Program-made: the position numbers and the translations under genes
Assembly: GCA_963788115.1 (NCBI GenBank)
Contig: CAWBFD010000002.1
Span: 682,001 to 746,000, forward strand
DNA: 64,000 nt
From: CAWBFD01 sp963788115
Lineage (GTDB): Bacteria; Actinomycetota; Thermoleophilia; Solirubrobacterales; 70-9
Direction of reading: 5' to 3'
The notes under the pieces: model-generated
Told to the model about the DNA's origin: nothing
Databases searched by the model: none
The model's input: only the letters and a program-made list of their open reading frames with translations
Part shown: positions 24,035 through 33,351 of the stretch, piece by piece
How the letters are laid out: every line of letters starts with the position of its first letter
Position numbering within the stretch: position 1 is the stretch's first letter

Positions 24035-26902
24035 CTAGGCACCATGGCACTTCTTGTACTTCTTGCCCGAACCGCACCAGCAGGGATCGTTCCGGCCGAT
24101 CTTGGCGTGCTCGTCCTTGACCACGGCGCCGGTGGTCACGTCCCGGTGGGTTCCGGCGGGGGCCGCCGCCCCGTTGCCGGCACCGTCGCCCGACGCTGCC
24201 GCCGCGCCGGCGGGGCCGGCGGCCGCGGCGACGCCGCCTGCCGACGCGCTCGCCTGCTCGAGCGCGGATGGCTGTTGCGGACCGCCGCCCGAGTAGGCGA
24301 CGTCACCGGCCTCGGCGGTGGGCTCGAACATCTGCTGCGCCCGGGCGGGCTCGATGTTGACCTCGACGTGGAAGATGATCCGCGCGAACTCCTCCCAGAT
24401 CGAGTCCATCAGCTCGCGGAACATCGAGAAGCCCTCGTTCTTGTAGGCGACCAGCGGATCGATCTGGGCGAAGCCCCGCAGGTGGATGCCCTCGCGCAGG
24501 TAGTCCATCTCGAACAGGTGCTCGCGCCAGCGGTTGTCGATGATCTGCAGCAGGATCTGGCGCTCGAGGTAGCGCATCAGCTCCGAGCCGAACTCCTGCT
24601 CGCGGTTGTCGTACGCGGTGAGGGCGTCCTCGCTCAGCAGACGGACGATCTCCTCGCGCTCGGAGGACTGCGCGTCCAGGGTCGAGAGGTCGACCTGGAG
24701 GGGCCAGAGCTGCGCCGCCCGTGATTGAAGTCCGCCCAGATCCCACTCCTCGAACACCTCTCCCTCGGTGTACTCCTCGACGATCTTGGCGACGACCTCG
24801 CCGACCTCGTCGCGGGCGACCTCGGACATGTCGCGTCCCTCGAGGATCTCGCGCCGGTACTTGTAGATCACCCGGCGCTGCTCGTTCATCACGTCGTCGT
24901 ACTCGAGCACCCGCTTGCGGATCAGGAAGTTCTGCTGCTCGACCTTCTTCTGGGCGTTCTCGATCTGCTTGGTCAGCAGCTTCGCCTCGAGCGGATACTC
25001 CTCGCCCTCCTCGTCGACGGGCCCGAGGCGGTCGAGGATCTTGTAGATCCGCTCGCCCGCGAACAGGCGGATGAGATCGTCCTCGGCGGAGAGGAAGAAA
25101 CGGGATTCGCCGGGATCGCCCTGGCGGCCCGACCGGCCGCGAAGCTGGTTGTCGATCCGCCGCGACTCGTGGCGCTCGGTGCCGCAGATGAACAGCCCGC
25201 CGAAGGCGATCACCTTCTCGCCCTCCTCCTCGCACTGGCGCTCGAGGTCGGGGAGGACGTCCTCCAACGCCTGCTCGTAGCCCTCCGCCCCAGGCTCGAT
25301 TCCCGTCTTTCGCAGCACGAGGTGCGCCATCTGCTCGGGATTGCCGCCGAGCTTGATGTCGACCCCGCGGCCGGCCATGTTTGTCGCGATCGTGACCGCG
25401 CCGATCCGCCCGGCCTGGGCGATGATCTCGCCCTCGCGCTGGGCGTGCTCGGGCTTCGCGTTGAGGACGACGTGGTCGACCCCGTTGCGGCGGAGCTCCT
25501 CGGAGAGCATCTCCGAGACCTCGACCGAGATCGTCCCGACCAGCGTCGGCTGGCCCTTCTCGTGACGCTCTGAGATCTCGCGCGCGACCGCCTTCCACTT
25601 CCCCTGCTTGGTCTTGTAGATCTGGTCGTTGTCGTCCGCCCGGACCATGGGCATGTTGGTCGGGACCTCGACCACCGGCATCTCGTAGATCTTCATGAAC
25701 TCCTGCGCCTCGGTCAGCGCCGTTCCGGTCATCCCGGCGAGCTTGTCGTAGAGGCGGAAGTAGTTCTGGAGGGTGATCGTGGCCAGGGTCTGGTTCTCCT
25801 CGCGGATCGCGACCCCCTCCTTCGCCTCGACCGCCTGGTGCAGCCCCTCGGACCAGCGCCGGCCCTCGAGGATGCGGCCGGTGAACTCGTCGATGATCTT
25901 GACCTCGCCGTCGATCACCGCGTAGTCCTTGTCGCGCTGGTAGAGCGACTCGGCCTTGAGCGACTGGACCAGGTGGTTGACGAGGCTGCCGTGCTCGGCG
26001 ACGTAGAGGTTTTCGACGCCGAGGAATCGCTCCGCCTTGGCGACACCAGCCTCGGTCGGGGCCACCGCCTTGTGCTTCTCGTCGTATTCGTAGTCGTGCT
26101 CGGCCTCGGAGGTGTCGCGCGACTCGCCCAGCGACTTCAGCTTCGGCTTCATCTCGATCCCCTCCATTTGCTTGGCGAGGCGAGCGAAGGTGTAATAGGT
26201 ATCGGCGGCCTGCTCCGGCTGTCCGGAGATGATCAGGGGGGTGCGCGCCTCGTCGATGAGGATGTTGTCGACCTCGTCGACGATTGCGAACACGTGCCCG
26301 GGCTGCACGCAGTGCTCCAGCGACGGCGCCATGTTGTCGCGCAGGTAGTCGAACCCGAACTCGGAGTTGGTGCCGTAGACGACGTCGCGCGAGTACTGCT
26401 CGCGGCGGGTGGCGGGGTCCATCTGCGACTGGATCACGCCGACGGTGACCCCGAGGGCGTCATAGATCGGGCCCATCCAGTCAGCGTCGCGGCGGGCGAG
26501 GTAGTCGTTGACGGTGACCAGGTGCACCGAGTCGTCGGCGAGCGTGTTGAGGAATACGGCCAGGGTCGCGGTCAGCGTCTTGCCCTCGCCGGTCTTCATC
26601 TCCGCGATCGAGCCGTCGTGGAGGACCATTCCCCCGATCAGCTGCACGTCGAAATGTCGCTGACCGATGCTGCGCCGGGCCGCCTCACGACAGATTGCGA
26701 ACGCCTCTGGGAGCAGGTCGTCGAGCGACTCGCCCTCGCGGGCCCGCTCCCGAAGCTCGTCGGCGGCTGCTCGGAGCTCGGCGTCGTCGAGCAGCTCCAT
26801 CTCGGGCTCGAAGCGATTGATCGCGTCGACCCGGGCCTCGAACTCCTTGAACTTACGCCCCTCGCCCAGCCGCAGAGCGCGATCGATCAGTCCCTTCGCC
26901 AT
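24035..26902 (-). CDS. secA: Preprotein translocase ATPase SecA
   Basis: Motor of Sec protein export, 955 residues, on the membrane at SecYEG. The N-terminal RFEPEMELLDDAELRAAADELR is followed by Walker A in EMKTGEGKTLTATLA near residue 105, Walker B (FAIVDEVDNILIDEARTPLI) and the DEAD motor core. The preprotein cross-linking domain, NBD2 (MAGRGVDIKLGG) and helical scaffold follow. The C-terminus has an Ala/Gly linker and the zinc-binding SEC-C motif PCWCGSGKKYKKCHG. All expected parts are present and length is normal. A single SecA gene is in the window; no SecA2 was seen. Confidence 0.98.
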   Translation of the reverse strand: MAKGLIDRALRLGEGRKFKEFEARVDAINRFEPEMELLDDAELRAAADELRERAREGESLDDLLPEAFAICREAARRSIGQRHFDVQLIGGMVLHDGSIAEMKTGEGKTLTATLAVFLNTLADDSVHLVTVNDYLARRDADWMGPIYDALGVTVGVIQSQMDPATRREQYSRDVVYGTNSEFGFDYLRDNMAPSLEHCVQPGHVFAIVDEVDNILIDEARTPLIISGQPEQAADTYYTFARLAKQMEGIEMKPKLKSLGESRDTSEAEHDYEYDEKHKAVAPTEAGVAKAERFLGVENLYVAEHGSLVNHLVQSLKAESLYQRDKDYAVIDGEVKIIDEFTGRILEGRRWSEGLHQAVEAKEGVAIREENQTLATITLQNYFRLYDKLAGMTGTALTEAQEFMKIYEMPVVEVPTNMPMVRADDNDQIYKTKQGKWKAVAREISERHEKGQPTLVGTISVEVSEMLSEELRRNGVDHVVLNAKPEHAQREGEIIAQAGRIGAVTIATNMAGRGVDIKLGGNPEQMAHLVLRKTGIEPGAEGYEQALEDVLPDLERQCEEEGEKVIAFGGLFICGTERHESRRIDNQLRGRSGRQGDPGESRFFLSAEDDLIRLFAGERIYKILDRLGPVDEEGEEYPLEAKLLTKQIENAQKKVEQQNFLIRKRVLEYDDVMNEQRRVIYKYRREILEGRDMSEVARDEVGEVVAKIVEEYTEGEVFEEWDLGGLQSRAAQLWPLQVDLSTLDAQSSEREEIVRLLSEDALTAYDNREQEFGSELMRYLERQILLQIIDNRWREHLFEMDYLREGIHLRGFAQIDPLVAYKNEGFSMFRELMDSIWEEFARIIFHVEVNIEPARAQQMFEPTAEAGDVAYSGGGPQQPSALEQASASAGGVAAAAGPAGAAAASGDGAGNGAAAPAGTHRDVTTGAVVKDEHAKIGRNDPCWCGSGKKYKKCHGA

Positions 26903-26989
26903 GGACTTTGAGGGTACAGGCCAGTGGGCGGTGGACGGCCCGGACCTTGGGAGCGAGCGGGAAGCTCTCCAGGTGCCCTGTCCCGAGCA

Positions 26990-27022
26990 GGGACTTATTC
27001 ATCACAGTGATGAAGAAGTCCC
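26990..27022. terminator. 33-nt hairpin between acyl-CoA synthetase and secA
   Basis: GGGACTT (26990-26996) pairs with AAGTCCC (27016-27022), and inside it TTCATCAC with GTGATGAA (26998-27014), giving 15 base pairs with one mismatch. It starts 12 bp after the stop of the preceding synthetase gene (27034, - strand), the right place for a terminator, and is about 90 bp upstream of secA. The inner palindrome could also be an operator for secA. No T-run is present. Confidence 0.5.
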
Positions 27023-27033
27023 CGCTCACTGAG

Positions 27034-28614
27034 CTAGGAAGCCTCGGCCGCCCGCCGCTCCCGCTCGGCCTCTCGCAGCTCGATCCGGCGGATCTTGCCG
27101 GTCAGCGTCTTCGGCAACTCCTCGACGAACTCGATCCGGCGTGGGTAAGCGTAGGCGGAGAGGTGCTGGCGGACGAAGCCCTGGATCTCCTCCGCCAGCC
27201 CGTCGGAGGGCTCACGCTCGTCGGTCAGCACCACGAACGCCTTCACGACGTGGCCGCGGCGCTCGTCGGGTGAGGCAACCGCCGCGGCCTCCCGCACCGC
27301 CGGGTGCTCGATGCAGGCCGACTCGACCTCGAAGGGGCCGATCCGGTAGCCGGCCGAGATGATCACGTCGTCGGCACGGCCCGAGTACCAGTAGTACCCG
27401 TCCTCGTCGGCCTCGGCGGCGTCCTTGGTGTGGAACCACTCGCCGCCGAAGTCGGCCTCGGACGCCTCCGGGTTTCGCCAGTAGCCGAGCGGATAGTGCG
27501 GGTTCGATCGCGCCCGCAGGCAGATCTCGCCGCGCTCGCCCACCTCCACCGGTCGCTCGTCCTCGTCCAGGATCGCCACGTCCCAGCCCGGCATCGGCTT
27601 CCCCATGGATCCCTCACGGACCTCCATGAACGGGTAGTTGGCGACCAGCGGATAGGACTCGGAGAGCCCGTAGTAATCGAGCACGGTGACCCCGTACTGC
27701 TCGCGGAACCAGCGGATCGCCTCCGGGTTGAGCGGCTCGCCGGCTGAGCAGACCATGCGGAACTGCTGCGGGTAGCGGGTTCCCGCGTCCTCGATCGCCA
27801 TCATCGACCGCATCGCGGTCGGGGTTGTGAATACGTTGGTGGCGCCGTGACGGGAGAGGACCTCGAGTTGCTTCTCGGGCTCGAAGCCGCCCTCGCGCTG
27901 GTAGACGAGTTGGGTTGCGCCGAGCCGCCAGGGGCCGAGCAGGGGCGCGATCCCGGCCGCCCACGCCCACTCCCCCATACCGTGGAAGAGCTCGCCGTCG
28001 CGGACGTCATGTGACCAGATGAACTCCTCGTGGGCCAGGATGTAGCGGTGGGCGTGGAGGATGCCCTTGGCCAGCCCGGTGGTGCCGGACGTGTAGTAGA
28101 TCTGCGCCGGGTCGTCGGGTGAGGTTTCGGCGGTGTCGAAGTGGTCGTCGGCGCCGGCGAGCAGGCTCGGTTCGAGCACGAGGACCTCGTCGACGAGGTC
28201 CGAGGGCATCCGTTCCACGTTGGCGGCGTCCGTGACGATCAGCCGCGGATCGGAGTCCTTGATCCGGTGCCGAATTCCCTCGTCGCCGTAGAGGACCGAG
28301 AGCGAGAGCAGGATCGCCCCGGCCTTCCAGGTACCAAGGAACATCGCGGCGGTCTCCGGCGAGGCCGGAGCGCAGACGGCGACGCGGTCGCCGCGCTCGA
28401 CCCCGTGCGAGGTGAGCACGTTCGCCGCCTGGTTCGCAAGCGCCCGCTGCTCACCCCACGTGACCTCGCGCTGGGTGCCGCGGAAGTCCTCGAGCACCAT
28501 CGCCGGCTTCTCCGCCGGGTGCTTGTCGCAGACGTCGGCGGCGATGTTGTAGCCGTCGGGCACCCGCCAGACGTGGCTGGCGCACACCTCCTCGTAGCTC
28601 GTTGAAGCGCTCAC
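27034..28614 (-). CDS. AMP-dependent acyl-CoA synthetase/ligase (acetyl-CoA synthetase-like)
   Basis: ANL superfamily enzyme of 526 residues that would activate a carboxylic acid with ATP and CoA. Motifs: the P-loop-like IYYTSGTTGLAKGILHAHR, the adenine-binding DYYGLSESYPL, the hinge and RADDVIISAGYRIGPFEVES (A8), and the catalytic lysine near the C-terminus in LPKTLTGKIRRIELR. Length and the shorter N-terminus fit the medium-chain/acetyl-CoA synthetase-like subgroup more than Acs itself (about 650). Start is the GTG at 28614, 2 bp after the hpf stop. A frame extending upstream is shadow. Confidence 0.88.
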   Translation of the reverse strand: MSASTSYEEVCASHVWRVPDGYNIAADVCDKHPAEKPAMVLEDFRGTQREVTWGEQRALANQAANVLTSHGVERGDRVAVCAPASPETAAMFLGTWKAGAILLSLSVLYGDEGIRHRIKDSDPRLIVTDAANVERMPSDLVDEVLVLEPSLLAGADDHFDTAETSPDDPAQIYYTSGTTGLAKGILHAHRYILAHEEFIWSHDVRDGELFHGMGEWAWAAGIAPLLGPWRLGATQLVYQREGGFEPEKQLEVLSRHGATNVFTTPTAMRSMMAIEDAGTRYPQQFRMVCSAGEPLNPEAIRWFREQYGVTVLDYYGLSESYPLVANYPFMEVREGSMGKPMPGWDVAILDEDERPVEVGERGEICLRARSNPHYPLGYWRNPEASEADFGGEWFHTKDAAEADEDGYYWYSGRADDVIISAGYRIGPFEVESACIEHPAVREAAAVASPDERRGHVVKAFVVLTDEREPSDGLAEEIQGFVRQHLSAYAYPRRIEFVEELPKTLTGKIRRIELREAERERRAAEAS

Positions 28615-28616
28615 CC

Positions 28617-28964
28617 CTAAGCCTCGCGGCCTCGGAGCCTCGCCGCGAACCGGCGGGCTTGAGAGCGCTTGCGGCGCTTGTCTCGGTGCCGCTTGACCTG
28701 ACGGCCCATGTCCTCGCCCATCAGCTTGATCGAGCGCAGCATGTCCGGCGACGCCTCGCGCGCCTTCAAGGTGGCGCCCTTGAGCTGGAGCCTGGCCTCG
28801 GCTACCTGGTTGTCGGCAATCGATGGATTCCGCTCCTCGCTCAGCTCGACTTCGAGGATGGCCAGGTCGGATACCTGCCGGCCGATCCTGGCGAAGCGCT
28901 TCTCCACGTGCTGCCGGAGCTCGTCGGTCACCTGCGTGTTGCGTCCCCTGACCTCGATGCGCAC
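28617..28964 (-). CDS. hpf: Ribosome hibernation-promoting factor (HPF/RaiA family)
   Basis: Ribosome-associated protein of 115 residues. The sigma-54-modulation/S30AE fold is shown by MRIEVRGRNTQVTDELRQHVEKRFARIGR and the ELSEERNPSIADNQVAEARLQLKGATLKA strand region, followed by a helix (MLRSIKLMGEDMGRQVKRHRDKRRKRS). The C-terminal tail is strongly basic. It lacks the second dimerisation domain of long HPF, so it is the short form or a small variant. Located between comF and the synthetase gene, in the conserved comF-hpf-secA order. Confidence 0.92.
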   Translation of the reverse strand: MRIEVRGRNTQVTDELRQHVEKRFARIGRQVSDLAILEVELSEERNPSIADNQVAEARLQLKGATLKAREASPDMLRSIKLMGEDMGRQVKRHRDKRRKRSQARRFAARLRGREA

Positions 28965-29032
28965 GCTCGCTCCTTCCTTCGGCTTCCCCCAATCCTAGGT
29001 GGTCATGCCCACTCCCATGGATGCGGCTTCCG

Positions 29033-29704
29033 CTAGCGCGTGCGGGCGAAGGTGATCGCAACCACGTGCTCCGCGCCTGCGACTCGCAGGGCACGACCAC
29101 ACGCCGAGAGGGTCGCCCCGGTGGTGAGCACATCGTCGACCAGGACGCACTCCGGCGGAACCGGTCCGCGGGCGCGCACCCGTGGTGGATCGGCGAGCCG
29201 CTCGGCCCGCGGCCGGCCCACCTGGCGGGGACCGCCGGAGCGGCGCAGGCATGGGACCACCGGCGACCCCAGCTCGCTGGCAAGTGCTGTGGCGATCGCC
29301 TCGGCGGGATCGAATCCACGCCGCCTGTGGCGCGTCGGCGCCGCCGGAACCGGGATGAGCGCGCCGCCGAGGAGGTCCCGAGGAACCGCGGTGGCGATCG
29401 CCGCGGCGGCCACCTCGGCCAGCGCCAGCCGCCCGCCGAACTTGAGCGCGGCCACGAGCCGCTGCGCGGCGCCCTCGTACGCGGTGGCCGACCGGGTCGC
29501 GTCGAGCACGGGAAGGGCCGTCGCGCCCGCGGGCGACGCCGCGATCGCGGCGGAGCATTGGGCACAGACCGTGACGGGAACACCACATGCGCCGCCACAC
29601 AGGGCACAGCGCGGCGGCACGACCAGGCTCGCCGCGAGGGCCAGCCCACGGTGTGCGATCCGCGCCGCCGATCGAGTGGGGGATTGCTCCCGCACATAGG
29701 GCAC
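29033..29704 (-). CDS. ComF family phosphoribosyltransferase-like protein
   Basis: Protein of 223 residues from the GTG at 29704; a later GTG is also possible. The N-terminal zinc ribbon CALCGGAC with CAQCS is followed by a PRTase fold: GALIPVPAAPTRHRRRGFDPAEAIATALA, then the PRPP loop VLVDDVLTTGATLSACGRAL. ComF proteins assist DNA uptake in competent bacteria, but this group is widespread and its role in Actinobacteria is not firmly known. It ends upstream of hpf in the same orientation. Confidence 0.85.
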   Translation of the reverse strand: MPYVREQSPTRSAARIAHRGLALAASLVVPPRCALCGGACGVPVTVCAQCSAAIAASPAGATALPVLDATRSATAYEGAAQRLVAALKFGGRLALAEVAAAAIATAVPRDLLGGALIPVPAAPTRHRRRGFDPAEAIATALASELGSPVVPCLRRSGGPRQVGRPRAERLADPPRVRARGPVPPECVLVDDVLTTGATLSACGRALRVAGAEHVVAITFARTR

Positions 29705-29742
29705 AACCCCGCATTCGAGCGGCGTGCCCCGGGCGGGCGCTC

Positions 29743-30778
29743 TCAGTCGAACACCGCGCGCTCGACCGCGGCGAGGTCGAGGTTGCAGCCGATCACCGAC
29801 GGGGCCTTGCCGAGGGCGGTGTCGGGATCCTTGAGGCCATGTCCGGTGAGGACGCAGACCACGGTCTCGGGAGGGCGCTCGCCCTCGGCGACCGGAAGTC
29901 CGTGGGCGATGAGGCCCGCGACCGATGCGGCCGAGGCGGGCTCGCAGAACACCCCCTCCGCCGACGCCAGCAGCCTGTAGGCATCGAGGATCTGATCGTC
30001 TGTGACCGCCGCGATCCGTCCACGCGAAGCGGTGACGGCGTCCATCGCCTCCTCCCAGCGCGCCGGGTTCCCGATCCGGATCGCGGAGGCGATCGTCTCC
30101 GGATTCTCCACCGGCTTCCCCTCGACCAGCGGCGCGGCGCCCGCGGCCTGGAAGCCGTAGAGCAACGGGGCAGCTCCATATTCGCCGAACCCCCTCCACC
30201 AGGCCGTGATGTTGCCGGCGTTGCCAACCGGGATCGCCAGCGCGTCCGGCGCCTCCCCGAGCTCGTCGCAGACCTCGAAGGCGGCCGTCTTCTGGCCCTC
30301 GATCCGGAACGGGTTGACGGAGTTGACCAGCTCGATCGGGTGCTTGTCGCGCCAGCTCGCGCACGATGCGCAGCGCGTCGTCGAAGTTGCCGCGCAACGC
30401 GATCACCCGCGCACCGCAGATCAGCGCCTGGGCGAGCTTGCCGATCGCGATCTTGCCCTCGGGCACGATCACCGCGCCCCGCAGCCCCGCTCGGGCGGCG
30501 TACGCGGCGGCCGAGGCAGCCGTGTTGCCGGTCGAGGCGCAGATCACAGCCTCGGAGCCGGCGCCCTTCGCGCGCGAGACGGCAAGGGTCATCCCCCGGT
30601 CCTTGAAGCTGCCCGTCGGGTTGGCCCCCTCGAGCTTGAACAGCACGCGGACGCCAACACGCTCGGAGATCCTCGGGGCCTCGATCAGCGGGGTCGAGCC
30701 CTCGTTCAGGGTGACGACGGGGTCGCCCGGCTCGAGCGGTAGACGTTCTCGGTATCTCTCGATCAGGGGTACGGGCAT
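29743..30778 (-). pseudogene. thrC: Threonine synthase, apparent frameshift as sequenced
   Basis: PLP enzyme that makes threonine from phosphohomoserine. The ATG at 30778 opens MPVPLIERYRERLPL, and the PLP lysine is in NPTGSFKDRGMT. The frame is intact to about 30352 (RIVRELA). Homology then continues in another frame, KHPIELVNSVNPFRIEGQKT, and on to LYGFQAAGAAPLVEG and the stop at 29743. One extra base near 30350 (GCG C GAC) explains this and restores about 344 residues. The gene sits in the aspartate-family cluster lysA-hom-thrC, so I expect a sequencing error rather than true loss. Confidence 0.88.
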
Positions 30779-30812
30779 GGCTCGAATGGCCCGGAGTGAC
30801 CCGGGCGCGCGT

Positions 30813-32036
30813 TCAGACGAACTCCTCCTCGATCACCCTGATCGCGCGCGGCGTTGCCCGCACGAAGTCGAGCCTCGCGATCTCCTCGAGCGCCGCGTGG
30901 AAGCGAGCCTCGGGTCCCTCGTGCATGACCATGACCAGGCGCGCGTCCTCGCCGAGGCCACGCTGGACGACGCTCCGGACCGAGACCTCGTTGCGCCCGA
31001 GAACATCGGCGACCTGAGCGAGCACGCCGGGCCGGTCCGCCACCTCGAGGTGCAGGTAGAAGGAGGAGGACGCCTCGTGCACGACCTCGAGCCGGCGGCG
31101 GGTGGTGTGGACCGGGGCCTCTCCGGAGATCAGCGAGAACACGTCGCCGAGCACCGCGGTGGCCGTCTCCGGTCCGCCGGCGCCGGGGCCCGACATCGTG
31201 ATCTCGGTGATCGTTGGCGCCTCGACCATGACCGCGTTGAACGGCCCCTCCACGGGCGCCAGCGGATGGCCCCGGTAGAGGAAGCAGGGGAAGACCCGCA
31301 CCGTGATCCCGCCGTCGACGCGCTCGGCGACCCCGAGCAGCTTCAGGGACAGCCCCAGCTCCTTGGCGTAAGCGATGTCCTCGGGCCTGATCTCCTCGAT
31401 CCCGTCGTAAGAGACGTCGTCGAGCCCGACCGGCGTGTGGAAGGCGAGCCGGGCCAGGATCGCCATCTTCGCCGCGGCGTCGGCGCCGTTCACGTCCTCG
31501 GTCGGGTCGGCCTCGGCATAGCCCAGCCCCTGGGCGCGGGCCAGCGCCTCTGCGTAGGTGGCGCCCGTGCTCGCCATCTCGGTGAGGATGAAGTTGGTGG
31601 TGCCGTTGACGATCCCGAACACCTTGGTGATCTCCGTGACGGCGAGGCTCTCCTGGATCACCCGGATCACGGGCACCACCCCGGCGACCGCCGCCTCGAA
31701 CCGCAGCTGGACACCCCCCTCGCGCGCAGCGTCGAACAGCTCGTCCCCGTGCTGGGCGATCAGCTGCTTGTTGGCGCTGACCACGTGGCGGCCGGCGCGC
31801 ATCGCGCGGAGGACGTAGTCGCGCGCCGGATCGGTCCCGCCGATCAACTCGACCACGATCTCCGACTCCTCGACGATCGCGTCGAAGTCGCCGTCGCTGC
31901 GGCGGAGCACTCCGCTGATCTCAGGCCGGCGCCCGGTCGCGGCGGCGATCTCGTCGGCGCGCTCACCGAGCAGATCGGCAAACGCGGAGCCGACGGTGCC
32001 GCGGCCGAGCAGGCCGATGCGCACGGGGTCGGTCAC
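30813..32036 (-). CDS. hom: Homoserine dehydrogenase
   Basis: NAD(P)H enzyme of 407 residues making homoserine from aspartate semialdehyde. The nucleotide-binding fold GLLGRGTVGSAFADLL is followed by VVELIGGTDPARDYVLRAM and SANKQLIAQHG; the catalytic segment is GIVNGTTNFILTEM with downstream EADPTEDVNGADAAAKMAILARLAF. The C-terminal ACT domain (LHLEVADRPGVLAQVADVLGRNEVSVRSV) would give threonine feedback inhibition. The start overlaps the lysA stop (ATGA), and thrC follows after a 34-bp gap. Confidence 0.95.
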   Translation of the reverse strand: MTDPVRIGLLGRGTVGSAFADLLGERADEIAAATGRRPEISGVLRRSDGDFDAIVEESEIVVELIGGTDPARDYVLRAMRAGRHVVSANKQLIAQHGDELFDAAREGGVQLRFEAAVAGVVPVIRVIQESLAVTEITKVFGIVNGTTNFILTEMASTGATYAEALARAQGLGYAEADPTEDVNGADAAAKMAILARLAFHTPVGLDDVSYDGIEEIRPEDIAYAKELGLSLKLLGVAERVDGGITVRVFPCFLYRGHPLAPVEGPFNAVMVEAPTITEITMSGPGAGGPETATAVLGDVFSLISGEAPVHTTRRRLEVVHEASSSFYLHLEVADRPGVLAQVADVLGRNEVSVRSVVQRGLGEDARLVMVMHEGPEARFHAALEEIARLDFVRATPRAIRVIEEEFV

Positions 32037-33328
32037 TCGAGATCCCGGCCCATCAGGTCCTCGTGGGTCTCGCGTCGCACCACCATGCGGGCGTCGCCGT
32101 CGCTGCAGAAGATCACCGGGGGCCGGGGGACGCCGTTGTAGTTGTTCGCCATCGCGTAGCCGTACGCCCCGGTCGCCGGGGTGACAAGGACGTCGCCGGT
32201 CCGCGGCGCCGCCAGCGGCGCCTCGCGCACGAGCACATCCCCCGACTCGCAGTGCATGCCCGCGATCGTCGCCACCGTGTCGGGCACATCGCCGGCGCGA
32301 TTCGCGACGATTGCCTCGTAACGCGACCCGTAGAGCATCGGGCGCAGGTTGTCGGACATGCCGCCGTCGACGGCGATGTACGTGCGCACTCCGGGGATTT
32401 CCTTGACCGTGCCGAGGGTGTAGACGGTGATCCCGGCGTTGCCCACCAGCGAGCGCCCCGGCTCGATCACGATCCGCGGCATTGGGTCGAACACGCGGCG
32501 GACTCCCTCGACCTTGACCTCGACGTAGGTCTCGATCGGCGGCGGCTCATCCTCGGCGGTGTACGCGATTCCCAGGCCCCCGCCGACGTTCAGGACCCTG
32601 CAATCGCGGTCGGCGAGGCGGCCCAGCGCCTCGATCGCCTTCACGTACGGCTTGAGCTCGAAGATCTGCGAGCCGATGTGCGCGTGGAGGCCCACCAGGC
32701 GCAGGTGCGCGGTCGCCCTGACCGCGGCGATGGCCTCGGCCGCGAGCCCGTCCTCCAGCCCGAAGCCGAACTTCGAGTCGAGCTGCCCCGTCTGAACGTA
32801 GGAGTGAGTCGAGGGCTTGATCCCGGGTGTGACGCGGATCAGGACGTCCTGCGGGCGATCGAGGATCGCATCGAGCCGGGCGATCTCGCCGAACGAGTCG
32901 CAGATCACGTAGCCGACGCCGACGTCAACCGCCTGGCGGAGCTCGGCCTCGGACTTGTTGTTGCCGTGGACGTGAATGCGAACGGGGTCGAAGCCGGCCC
33001 GCAGCGCCATCGCCAGCTCGCCGCCGGACGCGACGTCGACGGACAGGCCCTCCTCGCACAACACCCTGTAGGCGGCCGTGAACGGCGCCGCCTTGCTCGC
33101 GAACAGGACCTCGAAGTCGACGTCATGGACACGGAAGGCGTCGAGGTAGGCCCGGGCGCGCGAGCGAATGTCGTCCTCGGCATAGATGTAGGCGGGGGTG
33201 CCGAACTCGTCGGCGAGGTCCACCACGTCGCAGCCTCCGACCTCGAGGTGGCCGCGCTCGTTGATGTGGCTGCCGAGCGGGTAGACCGCGGAGCCCTCGA
33301 CCACGTTGGCATCGGTTGCAGCGTCCAT
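32033..33328 (-). CDS. lysA: Diaminopimelate decarboxylase
   Basis: PLP enzyme of 431 residues that makes lysine from meso-diaminopimelate. The alanine-racemase-fold lysine is in FEVLFASKAAPFTAAYRVL, with HGNNKSEAELRQAV, LRLVGLHAHIGSQIFELKPY, VLNVGGGLGIAYTAEDEPP, and the C-terminal domain MSDNLRPMLYGSRYEAIV and CESGDVLVREAPL. Cys-Glu-Ser contributes to the active site across the dimer. First gene of the lysA-hom-thrC run. The ATG at 33328 was chosen because the family N-terminus starts soon after (YPLGSHINERGHLEVGG). Confidence 0.95.
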   Translation of the reverse strand: MDAATDANVVEGSAVYPLGSHINERGHLEVGGCDVVDLADEFGTPAYIYAEDDIRSRARAYLDAFRVHDVDFEVLFASKAAPFTAAYRVLCEEGLSVDVASGGELAMALRAGFDPVRIHVHGNNKSEAELRQAVDVGVGYVICDSFGEIARLDAILDRPQDVLIRVTPGIKPSTHSYVQTGQLDSKFGFGLEDGLAAEAIAAVRATAHLRLVGLHAHIGSQIFELKPYVKAIEALGRLADRDCRVLNVGGGLGIAYTAEDEPPPIETYVEVKVEGVRRVFDPMPRIVIEPGRSLVGNAGITVYTLGTVKEIPGVRTYIAVDGGMSDNLRPMLYGSRYEAIVANRAGDVPDTVATIAGMHCESGDVLVREAPLAAPRTGDVLVTPATGAYGYAMANNYNGVPRPPVIFCSDGDARMVVRRETHEDLMGRDLE

Positions 33329-33351
33329 GGAGAACCGGGATTATCGGCCAG

